A stretch of DNA of 64,000 nt from Diphasiastrum complanatum (GCA_029204225.1 CM055093.1:22981912-23045911); one strand, 5' to 3'; numbered from the stretch's first letter, positions 1-12,147 are shown. Notes: generated by a model not told the origin, from the sequence alone. Numbers and translations: made by a program.

Positions 1-1170
1 AGCTTTCTTGTCCTTAGGTAACTCCACCAATCTCCATGTTTCATTCTTCATAAGAGCTTGATACTCAAGATCCTTTGCTTGGATCCACTCCTCTTTGTTC
101 CTTGCTTTATCTACACATATAGGTTCATCAAAAGAGGTTAGAAAATCAAAATAATTTCCAACAACTACTTGCTTACCCTTTTCATCATAAGTGAGCCTTG
201 AAGACATTTGTCTTTTCCTTGATGTTCTCTTTGGCTTTTGGCTTGATGATGGTCCTTCATTAGGATCCTTTACATCAACATCAAAAATGTTAGATCCATC
301 CACATCACCATCAATAATGCTTGAAGATACTTATCGAATGTTCCTCTCATCAAAAATGACATCTCTACCAACAATCACTTTGATAGTAGTAGGAATGTAA
401 ACCTTGTAGGCTTTACTCACCTCACTATATCCAACAAATATACCTTTCCTTGAAGATGAATCCTCCTTGGTCCTATCATCAAGAGTAATGTTGACAACAT
501 GTGCATCCAAAAGTTCGAAGAAAGTTGACACTCGGCCTCCTCTTGAATAGCATCTCAAAAGGTGTCCTTCCATCCAAAATAGCACTCGGCCACCTACCAG
601 AAATTAGCACACAACAATGCTTGATCCGAAAATGGCTTACCAAGATTAGCACTTAACCTCATGGCTTTGGCACTTTCACATAAATTCCTTATCCTCCTCT
701 CGGCCACTCCATTTTGTTGTGAGGTCCTTGGTGTTGTATACTCCCTCTTGATCCCATGCTCACCACAAAAAGTCTTGAACTTGGTAGAGATGTACTCTCC
801 ACCATTGTCACTCCTTAAGCACTTGATTCTTGTGGAAAATTGGTTTTTCCTTGCATTCTTGAACTTAACAAGGACATAATACACTTCATCTTTTCTCTTT
901 AGTAGATAGATCCAACAAAATCTACTAAAAGCATTAATAAAAGTTATATACATCTTAGCTCCACTATTGCTAATTGTAATAATTTCATGAATATTTTTGA
1001 AAATGCTTTGTAGATATAGATGTAGATCTAGTATAAGGTAGTGTATGTGACTTTGACAAAGCACAAGACTCACAAACATGATTGATGCTACTTAAGGAAC
1101 TTGGAAGACCAATCACAACCTTCTTTCTAGCCATTACCTCCAATGACTTGAAGTTGGGGCATCTAAATTC
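1..1170 (-). pseudogene. Copia pol fragment (family A): integrase to start of reverse transcriptase
   Basis: Read on the minus strand, this is a broken Copia polyprotein. From about 1170 downward it shows the CxxC half of the integrase zinc finger (CESCALSKSH near 1070), the integrase core with RSDNGGEYIS and QQNGVAERR (594-1079), and the integrase C-terminal part GIFVGYSEVSKAYKVY (331-585). It ends with the RT-linker motif [16 protein letters not shown] in bases 1-100. The same linker motif, with small changes, recurs at 56.5 kb, so this is the same family as the element at 55.4-58.6 kb. Several frame breaks make it non-coding. The window edge cuts the reverse transcriptase; the upstream (gag) side stops at about 1170, where the reading becomes unrecognisable. 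Confidence 0.9.
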
Positions 1171-2270
1171 CAGGTAATCAAGTGAATTATCTAATAAATT
1201 CCAAGTTGTGATTCACAATTTGCTATTTGTTTTGCGCCCAAATATAACATATTCCAAGTGACATCATCTCATAGGCTTAGGGCCAAAATAGGCAAATGTG
1301 GCAAGCTTAGATCCACAACAAGCAAACCCTAAGGCCTAAGAATAGTTTAGAACCAACCTAGCCCTAGCCCTAGCTCGAGCCCTATGACCATGAGATTGGT
1401 TGACAGGTGAAAGGTGTCATGTGACCAACCCACAGGAAGCGGCAGGCGTTTCAAGACGACTACTACAAGATAATTTTCACGACGCTCTTTTTGTACGTCT
1501 GTGATTGCAGGCCCCGCCATCAGTCCATTTCTCTCTCAAATTACTGCCAGATCCAGCCGCATTCATCCAGATCTGTTATCTGATCTTTTTCTGTGCATTC
1601 TCCTCTTTTGTTTGATGTATCTGAAGCTCTATTTCAGGTTTTATGTGCAGCAAAATAAGCCTGATGGATGCATTTTATTGAGTGGTTTCGACTTTTCAAG
1701 ATACTGACAGGATCCATTTTTTCCGAGAACGCATCTTGCAATTTGATGCAGTTTTTGCTAAAGATAATTCGACTTTTAAGCTTAGTTGTGATAGTCATGT
1801 TGTAACATTATTAGACAGCACAGGGTGGTTCTCATTTCGGTGTTTGGAGTAAGAAAGCTTGGAACACACTATGTCTGGACTACATTGATGTATAGTAATA
1901 TCCAGAATTATAACTATCGCTTTTCAGTAAGTTCGATCCGCATCTAATTTAAATCTAACTGGCTCCAGCATCCCACCTAATCTGTAGACAGTGGAAAGTT
2001 CTGTCGACTTGTTGTCGGATTTGAAGCTTGCATTCCATCCGCTACATTGCTTTGCAGCACTTGCAATAGTTTTCTTGTGTTACAATTTTTTTTCTCGTGT
2101 ACGGCATTTGCATTAGTCATTACTCTTGTTACGGTTTTAGCATCCCCTGCAGTCCCATACAATACAGATGGTCTCTCGCTAGTTAAGTTTTTCTTTCAAT
2201 ACGTTTTTGGAAGATTATCTAGGCCACGGGTTGGTATAGGCGCTTTCTTGGCCATCTGGTTTGAGAAAAG
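1171..2270 (+). promoter_or_regulatory. Upstream region and presumed 5' leader of the golgin gene
   Basis: No protein match is seen here. The first 300 bases hold repeated CCCTAG and CCCTAA motifs (about 1325-1385). From about 1480 the sequence turns pyrimidine-rich and looks like a long plant leader, with several possible splice signals before the ATG at 2271. I infer that it contains the promoter and a leader that may itself be spliced. A transcript would be needed to place the transcription start. Confidence 0.35.
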
Positions 2271-3680
2271 ATGGCTGCTTTAGACTCTTTAGGTTCTCTT
2301 GAGCAGAGTCTTCGTGAGACGCTTCAAAAAGGCACCGCGGATAATGAGAAGCGGCAAAGGGTGGCAGAGATCCAGAAACAGGTTTGGGAGAAAAAACGCC
2401 AATCATCTACAGTCGAAGAGAATGTCGTACGTTCTGCTTCCAATGGTAACTATGCTAGACAAAATACGGACGATGCTAAGGCCACAGAGAAATCCCTGAA
2501 AGCTAAGGAGGAGGAAATAGAGAAGCGTAAATTGGAGGTGAAGGTCAAAGTGCAGGCTCAGCTTACCAGAGTAGAGCATGAAGCACGGCAGTTAGACGAT
2601 CTGCGCAGAGTACGACTCTGGAACGCATTATCGCTATGTCTATTTTTCTCTTTCTTTGATGTTTCTCGCAAGAAGGAAAAGCATATCCTTTCTATGGCGG
2701 GACTTATTTTTGACTTATATTGACCAAACTTTTGTCTCCTCTATCTTATGTCCGCATTTCTGCGGCTACTTGGAGTCGAAATTCTGACCTTAACTAGTGG
2801 AAGGGGAATTTTCACCAACATGCCTCTTGATGGATAACTTCGTGTATGAAATGTCTTTTTCTTGTATTTCTCTTTTGTGCGGCTGATTTCTGACATCTAA
2901 GAAAGAAGAGGAGGTCGTCAACAAAAGCCAGTGTTGGAGGACTATTATGTGTAATAATTGCTTATCATAATTGTGTCTTGTTTGTTTCTTAGAAGAGAAT
3001 TTTCTGCACGGAAAATTAAACTACATTCAGCTCCTGTTGACAATGTTGAATTGAATGCTGGGTCTCGTTGCCAGGAACTAGAAAGCCTTGAGGATCCTAC
3101 CAAGAAGGAAGTTGCTGAAATTAGGAAGAAGATTGAAAGCGTTGACCGAGATCTGAAACCTTTGAAGCAGCAATGCGAGCGAAAGGTAAGCTCTATTTTA
3201 TTGAGAAAAGTATAAGTTACAGCCTGGTTTTATTTACAGCCAAGTGCTTCAATCCAAAACCTCCTTAAAAAATGCAGGAAAAAGAGCTGAAAGATATCAT
3301 GGAAATATATAATGAGAAGACCAAGTTGAAGGCGGAACTTGTAGCAAAGCTAATGGAGGTATGGTTGTGACTAACATGTAGCTGAAAATATTACTTGAAG
3401 AACTATTGGTTGCAAGTAGGTTAGGGACAGTCGGTGCAAAATTAAGTAAGATCGAGATGAAGATATACTCTTTATGTCCATAAAATCAAGGCAGCATGTC
3501 TTGATTCAATTATGTCTTAGAACAATATGGATGCCATATACTCTCGAGGATTTTATTCAGAGATGCAGGTCAAAATGCTCAATGTTTTTGCAGATTGTTA
3601 CTGCTAGCGAGAAGTTGAGGTTAAAGAAGCTGGATGAGCTCAATAGACTTTTGGAGGACATGGGAAAGTCCAACGCATAA
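2271..3680 (+). CDS. GORAB: RAB6-interacting golgin family (DUF662) protein, four coding exons
   Basis: Coding exons are 2271-2609, 3075-3185, 3278-3358 and 3594-3680. All introns are phase 0 with GT...AG ends, giving 205 residues. The middle and end match the plant RAB6-interacting golgin / DUF662 family block by block: LKAKEEEIEKRKLEVK and QLTRVEHEARQL in exon 1, ELESLEDPTKKEVAEIRKKI and DLKPLKQQCERK in exon 2, EKELKDIMEIYNEK in exon 3, and SEKLRLKKLDELNRLLEDMG in exon 4. Nearly the whole protein is charged heptad-like coiled coil with no membrane segment. Homologues in animals bind RAB6 at the Golgi; the plant role is less clear. The N-terminal 75 residues are poorly conserved. The ATG at 2271 is the natural start because it opens the exon that carries the conserved block. 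The gene looks intact. Confidence 0.9.
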
Positions 3681-4022
3681 CTTGTTAAATAACAAGTTAA
3701 GATTCGGGTAAGTTATAAGACAGTTATCGTTTGTACAAATCTGCACTTGCTCAACAGCAAATACTGCATGTATTCCAACAAAGACGATAAGACTATCAGA
3801 ATTGTCAATAATGCTTACATTTGGCTTCAATGCATCAAGTGGAGTTGATCCATAGATTTTTATACTCATGTTTTTCCGTTTCCTCTGGCTAAACTAGTGA
3901 TTGCTTTTGCAAATTTTGCAAGGCTCCTGAACAGAGCTTCAGAATTCAAATTTCAGTCTCGCTCATTTTTTTGCAATGGTTCAAATGTCTGTATTCAGAT
4001 GTTAAAACATTCAATGGCAATG

Positions 4023-4071
4023 CTCTCTCTCTCTCTCTCTCTCAAACTCTCTCTCTCTCTCTCTCTCTCTC
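4023..4071. repeat. CT microsatellite, interrupted
   Basis: Two CT runs (4023-4043 and 4047-4071) are separated by a short CAAA interruption. Confidence 0.95.
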
Positions 4072-4230
4072 AACTCACGTTATCCCTATTTCTCATCTCA
4101 AACCTAAAGAAATCCTAAAAGAATCCACGCTCTCGCTCTTTCTCTTAAATGCATTTCAACTGCCCTTTAAATATGTTTTAGGGCAAACGTGGATTAATGA
4201 GAATAGACAAAATGTGTTTTGTGTGTCATT

Positions 4231-4231
<1 letters not shown>

Positions 4232-4293
<62 letters not shown>
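4232..4293. repeat. CT microsatellite, 31 units
   Basis: An uninterrupted CT tract of about 62 bases, followed by GCCTGCCTGCC. Confidence 0.97.
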
Positions 4294-4297
<4 letters not shown>

Positions 4298-4413
4298 GCC
4301 TGCCCACATGAGACATGAATGAGCTTAGTTCCTAGCTGTGCAAAAAAGCACATCCCTCCTGCACTGCCACAGGCCATAGCCAGGAACTGGCTCGCAAATT
4401 TTTCTGGCACCAG

Positions 4414-4418
<5 letters not shown>

Positions 4419-4447
<29 letters not shown>
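4419..4447. repeat. CT microsatellite, 14 units
   Basis: A CT run of about 29 bases that passes into a short C run just beyond the 3' side of the minus-strand LINE. Confidence 0.95.
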
Positions 4448-4449
<2 letters not shown>

Positions 4450-4604
4450 CCCAAAGATAAGAAGAAGAAGAAACTTCCTGTTTTTATTAATAAAAGATGG
4501 GAAAACACATCATAGTACAAAGGAATGCATGTTGAAAGCGTAAAGGCCATAAGGCGAATTGAGATACTGTACAACTATAACAAAGCAACATTCTCGCAAA
4601 GTAT

Positions 4605-5963
4605 CTACATAAAGTCTACTGCTTGGTGTAAGTCGCTAGTTAAGACAATTGGAAGTGTAGGTAGTGCAGGAAGCTGTGAAGCAGCCGTTCGTGCAACTAC
4701 GACACGTCGAACTATTGCAAGTGCCTGAGTGCGTTGTAAAGTCATAGAAACTCGTTGACAATAATAAGTCGTAATGATAGATAAAGGTGAGGCACCACGT
4801 CCTTGGAATTTTGCTGCAAAACCTGCACAAGATGATAGAAAATCATCGAATTTCTTATGCAGGCACCCATATGTTTCCAAAGTAAAAGGAATAAAATCTT
4901 CTCCATGAGTGCGATGTGAATAATCTCGCTCTTTATCTAGAGCTGCATGAGAAGCAGCGGCACCCTGAGTAGTTAAAGCATGACGAAGGAGGTCAGGCCG
5001 TGAAGGATCAGCAACAACAACATCCCCAAGTGTGCGAATCCCCTCGTGCGAAAGAACAAGATCAACTCGACGCCGAGGCGACTGTGAATCAGACACAGGC
5101 AAGATGTGGCTCTGCTCCCGGACAACATGAAAGCCGCACTCATGTGCAATAGATGCCAATACGTCACGAATGGAATCATGAGTCGCAGTGTGCTCTCCGC
5201 CAGAAGGGCAACGCATGAGATGAGTGCCAATTGGATCAACAGGGTGATCACAGGAACATTTTGTCAAACCTGCCAGCACTGGATGAGGGAGACCCAACCT
5301 AACCCGAAGAGCGGTGAGAAACAACTCTGAAGAAAGGCGCAAGTGTGGAACAACAGGGCGCGCAACAAGCCAAGCACCAGCACCCGGGCCTGCACAAGAC
5401 AGAAGGTGAGCTCGAGTCTCATCGGAAGGTGAATCACTGAAAAGCTGAGTGAAAGCATGTGAGTGGAAGCGCTCCAAAAGATACTTCTGAAAATGAGCAC
5501 GCTGATGGCTAAGCAAAGTCTCGAAGGGAAGCAAAGAAGCTCGCACAAGTGGAGGGATGAGATCCTTGGCCGCATGAAGATGTTGTTGGAAAGGAAGAGT
5601 GCATGTTTCCACATGAGCTACTGAATCAAGAAGAATGGGCTTGTTGTCTTGCTGAAACCGAGAGATAAGTGCAGAGGCAACAAGGGCCCAACTTCCCATA
5701 AAAGCAGCTGGAGCAAAAGAAGCTGTGCAAGAAAGACCAACACCTCCGGACGAAGCGGGAAGAGAGACTTGTCGCTTAACGAATTGACCATTGGGAATAC
5801 GAAAGGATTCTGAACCCATCAAGCGACCCAGAATATCTGATAAAGTATTATCGAAATCCTGTAGCAAAGCCAAAACATCAGGAGAGGGAGGAACACACCG
5901 TAGAATATAACTTGGCCGTTGAGCGAAGCATTGAGTAAGAATTCCTAGAGCAACTATGTACAA
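4605..5963 (-). pseudogene. 5'-truncated LINE: end of reverse transcriptase plus restriction-like endonuclease
   Basis: One open frame of 452 codons. Residues 1-100 look like the end (thumb) of a non-LTR reverse transcriptase. Residues 236-252 form a CCHC knuckle (Cys236, Cys238, His248, Cys252) directly followed by CPSGGEHTATHDSIRD. Next come RRRVDLVL (Asp301) and GDVVVADPSR (Asp314, Asp319) with a later Lys344, the order expected of the PD-(D/E)XK endonuclease of R2-like LINEs. The knuckle-then-nuclease order at the C-terminus is the main evidence. The catalytic YxDD half of the reverse transcriptase is missing, as in ordinary 5' truncation. I see no clear target duplication. The frame is intact, so the insertion may be fairly recent. 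Assignment to a clade (R2, R4, Utopia or other) is not possible by eye. Confidence 0.75.
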
Positions 5964-6125
5964 TATATGTCATAGTTTTATATGATTTAACTCAACAGTT
6001 CTCTATAGTAGACTTGAACCTAATTCCTGTAATTTGATTTTTTACTTTTGAAGCACTATAAACGGTTCAATCAATGACACACCGATCGAATCGGCCCATT
6101 CAAACCGCTGATTCAGATTGGTGCA

Positions 6126-6961
6126 TTAGAGAATGCACAAATGCCAATTGAACAACAAAAGCCTCTCTCTATCTGGAGAAGAGTTGAGGTTAAGAGTTTT
6201 TGGAAAACTAGGGGTAAAAATTGATGGATAAGGGAATTTTGGATAGGTTTGTTGAAATTGATTCATTCTGATTTCTTGGTATGGTGAAACATATGCTCTA
6301 TCTGTAGTCATGACAATGCCTATGAGGCATTTGGTGGCTCTCAAAAACATCTTGCCCATGCAAGAAGACACCAGTATATTGATAATGTGGTGCTTCCTTG
6401 CATTGCTCTAGCTCTATCCAAGATGATGGTACACCCATAGTTAGTCCACAACTTCCTGATGGGCTCTAGTTCCCTACACATTGAGTCCTTCTCAACAACT
6501 AGCTCCCTTGTTTGCAATTGCTCCATAATAGGCCCTTCTCGCCTCAAATTGATCTTAGAAACAAATCTCATCGTCTCCCTTCCATGCAAGGGTCTTTGCC
6601 AAGTGAAAAGTAAGGTCACACATGTAAAACACCTCTTAATAGCCACAATGACATTCACCTTGTATTCGTTTGCTAGACATGCATTACATACAAGTTATTG
6701 CCCTTGAAATTTGTGCGGCCCCTTGATGGTGTGGACATTACCAGAGATGCACCAATCACACCTATCCCACCCGCATCCTCAACTTCTCCCTCGAAATTGA
6801 TGCCACTTACACTTACGTCCATTAAGTGGCCTTGTGTGAAAACCTTGTGCCCCTATTAATGTGGGGATAAGTGTGGATATTACTCTATTTGACCTCCCAT
6901 GTATGTGAAACCAACCTAAGGACCATCTCAAGAAGGCTGCATGGTAGCATGAGAGTAACAA
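6126..6961 (-). pseudogene. hAT-type (DUF659) transposase fragment
   Basis: Minus-strand frames carry the DUF659 signature in pieces: DSMCRELEPIRKLWTNYGCT (6341-6658), then GKMFLRATKC (6126-6371). These line up with ELEPDRESWKQFGCTIM and VGTMFLRAIHTS of the better-preserved hAT copy at 38.5-38.8 kb. Upstream on the minus strand (6660-6961), CNACLANEYKVN and nearby Cys/His residues could be a decayed BED-type zinc finger. The part between the DGW site and the C-terminal dimerisation domain is lost. There are frameshifts and stops, so it is not functional. Confidence 0.65.
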
Positions 6962-8390
6962 TTCCCACCATCCTTAAGCTCAATTTGATTTGTCACTTGT
7001 GGTTTTTCTTGATTTTCTAAAATGGATGGTTTTGGTTCAGCATGAATATGTTCTACACAGTTTGATTGTTGAGGCAAATTTTTGTTGTATTACATGTGAG
7101 TTTCCAAGCAATAGAAAACCTAGCATATTTAAAAAAAGCGTAGATGGATTGATCGAAAACTAAAAAGACTTTATGAGACTTTTACTTGTTACATTGTTTG
7201 TAGTATGCATATATCAGGAACATTTTCTCCAAGACACGGTATCTTGGTTGGGTTGATTATTGCTTTTTCATAATGGAGATCTTTGGTTCCAATCTCGTGT
7301 CTCTTGTTAGTCAATTCTGACATATGTTGCCATAATCTTCTTTGTTTTGTGAAAAAGAGAGAGTTTCTTTCTTATTTATATAAGACCTTTCTCATTTCAA
7401 GCATACCAAAGGCATCCTTGTGCAATTTGCACACTTGAGACGTTCTATTTCCATTAGTCTCTTTCATCGGTGTGATTCTTACATTGAGATTTGCCAAATA
7501 TCATACATTACCAACTTTGGATGGGGACTAGCGTGTTGCTTTGAATACTTAGCTTGTTGCAATTTAGATGAGAATGTCACAATACTTGGGAGATGATGAG
7601 CTGCTTTGCAAAGATCATAGAGAAATGCTCTAATGATCATAGAAACTATGCACAAGAGGCTACATAAGCATCATCTTCTAGGAAATTCAAGAAAAAAGTG
7701 TGAAAGCATTTGAACATAGTGATGAAATTTTTTCTACGAAACCCTTATCATTCTTTTTTTTCACAAATATATGACTAGAACTATAATAGCATATGAATCA
7801 TATAATGCATGAGATTTTAATATCAAAAGCTTGATTTAATCTGCATTAGTTCCATGTGGTATCTCCTTGAAGCACCTCAATATTTTCACATTTCTCATAT
7901 AGAAAACGTTGCAAGATACTCAACAACAACAATGTAAATCGACCATAATCATAAGTAAGGGTTATTTGTAAGATTTATCTTCACAATCTAGATGATTGCA
8001 TTGGCATGCATAAGATGTCATCTTGTGGTTGATAATAGTCTAGGTCATATGAACTTTTTTGGAAAAACTTAAATTAGTCGTTGTTTAGACTATCTCTCTA
8101 GCTAAAAAAGTTGTGATTTATGAAATTGTGAAACTCATCCAATTATCTTGTTATATGTTGTGGTTTCAGATAAAGAGAAATGTGCGACTTCACATGGTTA
8201 TTCTATGGAGTTTCATTTAGAAACTTCAATTAGTCATTGTTTGGACCATTAGGTGGCTTATATAATTGTAATTTTTATTCAGCTTCAAGTGATGCATGGA
8301 ATGCATTGAAAAAGAAGTTATGAATCCAAGTCCACTTCTAGGGTATTGACCCTAAGAAGGCAAATCTTTTAAAGTTGCCAAAGGAAAGAG
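6962..8390. other. Intergenic DNA without recognisable genes
   Basis: AT-rich sequence with no reading frame or repeat that I can place. The last 100 bases lead into the Copia fragment on the plus strand and may be its decayed upstream part. Confidence 0.5.
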
Positions 8391-8827
8391 CAAATGCTCA
8401 CTTTTATCTTAGGAGTTAAGGCCTTGCATGATGACCTAGCATGCATAGATGAAAGCCTTAAGGATGTAAAACTTGTTCAATTTATGCGTAATGGGTGTTG
8501 GATAATCATGCTAATCTTGTACAAAGTTTTGCCATTCAAAAGACTTTGCCACATGCTGAAAACTTGCAAGACATTTTGGTAGCTGAAGAGCATAGATTAC
8601 AAGCAAAAGGTGGAGGATGCACTTCTTTTTATGGAGGAGGAGAAGACACACTATACATCTCAAATGAATTCAGAGATTATTGTCAGAGTAATGGAATCAT
8701 CCATCAAATGGCAACAAGTTATTTTTCACAATTCAATGGAGTAGCAGAAAGAAAGAACAGGATATTGGTAGAATGTAATAAAACAATGTTGGCACATGCA
8801 TCTCTCTCCAAAATATTTTGTGCATGA
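8391..8827 (+). pseudogene. Copia integrase fragment
   Basis: The plus-strand frame from about 8495 reads ISNEFRDYCQSNGIIHQM and FNGVAERKNRILVECNKTML, the end of a Copia integrase core including the third catalytic acid (the Glu of VAERKN). The preceding GG(E)D region is altered (YGGGEDTLYI in place of RSDNGGEY-type sequence), so the second catalytic Asp is not clear. The fragment stops at 8827. The frame from 8394 is a shadow or a decayed neighbour. Confidence 0.75.
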
Positions 8828-9000
8828 CTTTTCCTCACCCACCTTCAAGTCCTATTTTCAAACAAAGGCAAAACAAACAAGAGATAAAGATGATTCTTTT
8901 CTCATGTCATTCCATGAGAGCAACGCTTAAATTCAAAGTGTTATGCATGCTATGATGATAATCTAATCCTAACATCCATTAACCCTAAATCTCCATGATC

Positions 9001-9004
<4 letters not shown>

Positions 9005-9057
<53 letters not shown>
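9005..9057. repeat. CT microsatellite, 26 units
   Basis: An uninterrupted CT tract of 53 bases. Confidence 0.97.
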
Positions 9058-9061
<4 letters not shown>

Positions 9062-9520
9062 ATAGCAACAATATTCAAATCCAACAATTAACGAATCCAA
9101 CAACTAAAAAGATTGCAAAAACATGAGAGAGACGGAGGAGAACGGGAAGCAAGGACATCCAATAGCCAAATGGTAGAGGTTCCACCTTCTTTGATTGAAC
9201 ATAAAAAATGAAGTACATGGATCCACTGTTTATAGTGGAGAATGAGCACTTGGCTTCAATGGCTATCTGCCAATTTCTAAGTAAGGAAACACCTCTTTAT
9301 TCACTAACTTGACTATTTGGCATGTAAATCATTGAATTCTCGCAAATGGCCTAAAAGTCACTCTTATTGCTATCTATAAATGAAATAACAATGTGATCAC
9401 TAGGTTCGACTTACACACGTAGGGAGCCAATTCTCTCACAGTTATTCTACTCTAGATCAATCTAATTGTACATGATATGGTGTTCCGCCAAGCCCCAATA
9501 GTAGGTTACACTTAAAATAT

Positions 9521-9805
9521 ATGCACTACCAAGAGTCTAAACAATCAGATTCTTACTTAAATTTGGACTTGACAAATTCATCTGTCAAAAGTTTAAAGGT
9601 TTTTGGCTGTGTTGCTTGTGTTCAAATTCCAAATGAGCTAAGAAAGAAACTAGACAATTTTAGCATTAAATTTGTCTTTGTTGATTATTCTTTAGTTAAT
9701 TAAGCTTATAAGCTTTATAATCTTACAATAGAAAAAATATTTGTGAGCAGTGATTCTATTTTTATTGAAGAGAGGAACAGCTTGTTAGACAAAGTGCTAT
9801 TTTGA
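9521..9805 (+). pseudogene. Copia integrase C-terminal fragment
   Basis: The plus-strand frame reads VKSLKVFGCVACVQIPNELR and KLDNFSIKFVFVDYS. After one stop it continues AYKLYNLTIEKIFVSSDSIF. This is the Copia integrase C-terminal segment, usually written as 'FGC.A...IP...R.KLD..s...fvGYs...kaYrly'. The frame ends near 9805 and is followed by a minus-strand fragment of the next domain. Confidence 0.8.
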
Positions 9806-9845
9806 CAAATCAGTTTCGAGAAAAAAAAAAACTTGACAGCCCTCT

Positions 9846-10209
9846 TCAATATTGTGAAATAGTAAATAACGATTGATTGGCCTCTGTATATTTATTTGGT
9901 GAATTTCCAGATCTTTTGCAACTGCATATGACAATAAATAATAATCTGATAAAAGAAATTTTGACTATAGGATTGAAAGTTTTTAGGTAGTCAATATTAG
10001 ATGTTTGAGAATACCCTTTTGCCACTAATCTGGCTGTTTTTTTTATTATTATCAATCATGTCGTTAGCTTTATATTTGATTTTAAAAATCCACTTACAAT
10101 TAATGACATGTTCGCTCGGTGGCCATCCAAGTTTAGTTCTTAATCGAATATTGATAATGCTTGTTTTGATAAGTTTCAGGTTCTTGAGTAAAGTATCATA
10201 TTGATTCAT
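9846..10209 (-). pseudogene. Copia reverse transcriptase N-terminal fragment, inverted relative to its neighbour
   Basis: The minus strand reads LGWPPSEHVINCKWIFKIKY and then [20 protein letters not shown] followed by NPIVKISFIRLLF. This is the opening of a Copia reverse transcriptase (CKWvfkiKy...[10 protein letters not shown]). It sits about 40 bases from a plus-strand integrase C-terminal fragment, so two adjacent Copia domains lie in opposite orientations. Confidence 0.8.
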
Positions 10210-10759
10210 TTATAATCTAGTTGGATGAGTTCCAATTATTGTGAATTTTCTTGGAAAGATAAGTTCTATTTATTGTTGTTTTTGCTCTAGTTGCCTTTGT
10301 TCTTTTTCCTTAGATTCATTGTCATTTAGATAAATTATACTTTAAACCAAGTTCTTTTTATTCAAATATATATTGTAAGATTCTAAATAATTCATTTATT
10401 ATCGTCACATTGTATACTGGTCATATTGTGAAAATTTGCCTATGTTGGCAAATCTAGCCATGTACATTTTAAATTATGTGCATAAGTGTGTCCCACATGT
10501 GTGAGGCCAAGATGCCACATGGGAAACCACTCCTAATGTAGGTTAGGTTGAGTCTAAAGGGTTGGTCATGTCAATTTGGTAGTGATTCCAACACTATAGA
10601 ACCTACACCTACATTTATGATGAGATTTTGACCAACTAGCCACCTACTTGGCATGACTCTAGGAAAGAGGCTAGGGTTGCAAATTAGGGCAAAAAAGCCA
10701 AGTTAACTTCCTTATTACATGCTGAAAATTTTCATTCGAATGTTCATAGTTTCTCACAA
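10210..10759. other. Spacer between Copia fragments
   Basis: AT-rich sequence without a recognisable frame. It may contain decayed LTR sequence, but I find no clear TG...CA ends or primer-binding site. Confidence 0.4.
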
Positions 10760-12145
10760 GATCTAATGGTGGTGCCAAGTACTATGTAATCTTCATTGAT
10801 GATCATTCTAGATATTGTTGGATTTACCTCTTGCCTAGTAAATCTATGGTGTTTGATTCATTTTTAAAGTTCAAAACTCTTGTAGAAAATCAACTTAGTG
10901 CCAAGATCAAGGTATTAAGAAGTGATAATGGAGGTAAATATATCTCCAATAAGTTGATAGAGTTTTGGAGTTCTAATGGCATAAAGAGGCAGTTGTCATG
11001 TTCATATACCCCTCATAAAGAGGGAGTTGTCATGTCCATATATCTCTCAACAAAATGGAGTGGTCGAAATAAATCTCTTTGTGAGTGTGTTAAAGCCTTA
11101 AGGCTAGATGCTTCTCAACCCAAACTATTTTTTTTAGGGTGAGGCAATCACATGTGCTAATTTCTTATGCAATAGATTGCTCAACCAAGCCATTGGAGGA
11201 ATCACACCACATGAAGCTCTATTTGGAGAGAAGCCAAATCTCAAGGATCTCAAAATTTTTGGATCCACTTGCTATGTACACCAATCCTTGGATACAAGGA
11301 AGAAGGATGATGCAACCTCCATCAAAGGCATATTTGTGGGATATAGTGAGAATGGCAAAGGTTATAGAGTCTTCAATCCCATCACTAAGAAAGTAATATT
11401 AAGTAGGGATGTTATTTTTTATGAAGAACATTCTTGTGAAATGAATGACAATGCTACTAATCATCTTGATGCCAAAGACCATGCTAGGATGGAGGAGGAG
11501 CTTTAAAGTGATGAAGAGTTTGAGGATCCACCTCAAGATCCAAGGACTCCAAGAAGATCCACAAGAGCAAGGGTCGAGCCATTGAGGCTCACTTATGATG
11601 GCAAAGGTGATCAAAGGGAAGGCACTTCATCTTTCACATCTTACACTTTTCTTACTTCAATGCTTGATGAACCAACTTGCTATGAAGATGCTTGTAAATC
11701 AAAGAGTTGGATGGATGCTATGCAAGTGGCTTGTTACAATTAGATTGATCATTAGTCTTGCTACAACCTTCAATTGGGAGCTATTCCAACTTGATTTTAC
11801 AAATGCCTTCCTCAAAGGCTACTTGTAGGAAGAGATCTACATGAGGCAACCTGAGGGCTTCATCAAGGAAAAGCTTGAAGGAAAGGTGTGCTTTTTGAAG
11901 AAGAGTCTCTATGGACTCGAGCAAGCACCTAAAGCATGATACTCTAGGCTAAACTCTTTTCTTATCTCCATCAAATTTGTTTTGAGTGCTTATGATCCAT
12001 CATTGTACATAGATTTCATGATGGGAAGATCATTATTCTTGTATTTATGTTGATGACATTATTTTGAGTGGTAATGATCTAGATGGAATAAGAGATGGTA
12101 AAATTGCATTATCTAAAGAGTTTAAAATGGTAGATCTCGGCCTAC
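10760..12145 (+). pseudogene. Copia pol remnant, integrase to reverse transcriptase
   Basis: Plus-strand frames give, in order: the integrase core GGAKYYVIFIDDHSRYCWIY (about 10770-10830) and VLRSDNGGKYIS (about 10910); the integrase C-terminal part FGSTCYVHQSLDTRKK and GIFVGYSENGKGYRVFN (11177-11410); and the RT parts NWELFQLDFTNAFLKG, EEIYMRQPEGF and FLKKSLYGLEQAPKA (11770-11945). Between SWMDAMQ and NWELFQLD the opening of the reverse transcriptase is deleted. A 27-base stretch near 10990-11050 is present twice, interrupting the integrase. There are several stops and frame changes. RNase H and both LTRs are missing. Relatedness to family A (1-1170 and 55.4-58.6 kb) is likely from the shared motifs. 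Confidence 0.88.
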
Positions 12146-12147
12146 CT

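Larger units (their letters stand above)
3681..4604. other. 3' flank of the golgin gene, rich in CT microsatellites
   Basis: No coding match. This stretch holds the presumed 3' untranslated region and three CT tracts, listed separately. Translations such as runs of Ser-Leu or Arg-Glu through this region come from the dinucleotide repeats and are not genes. Confidence 0.6.
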
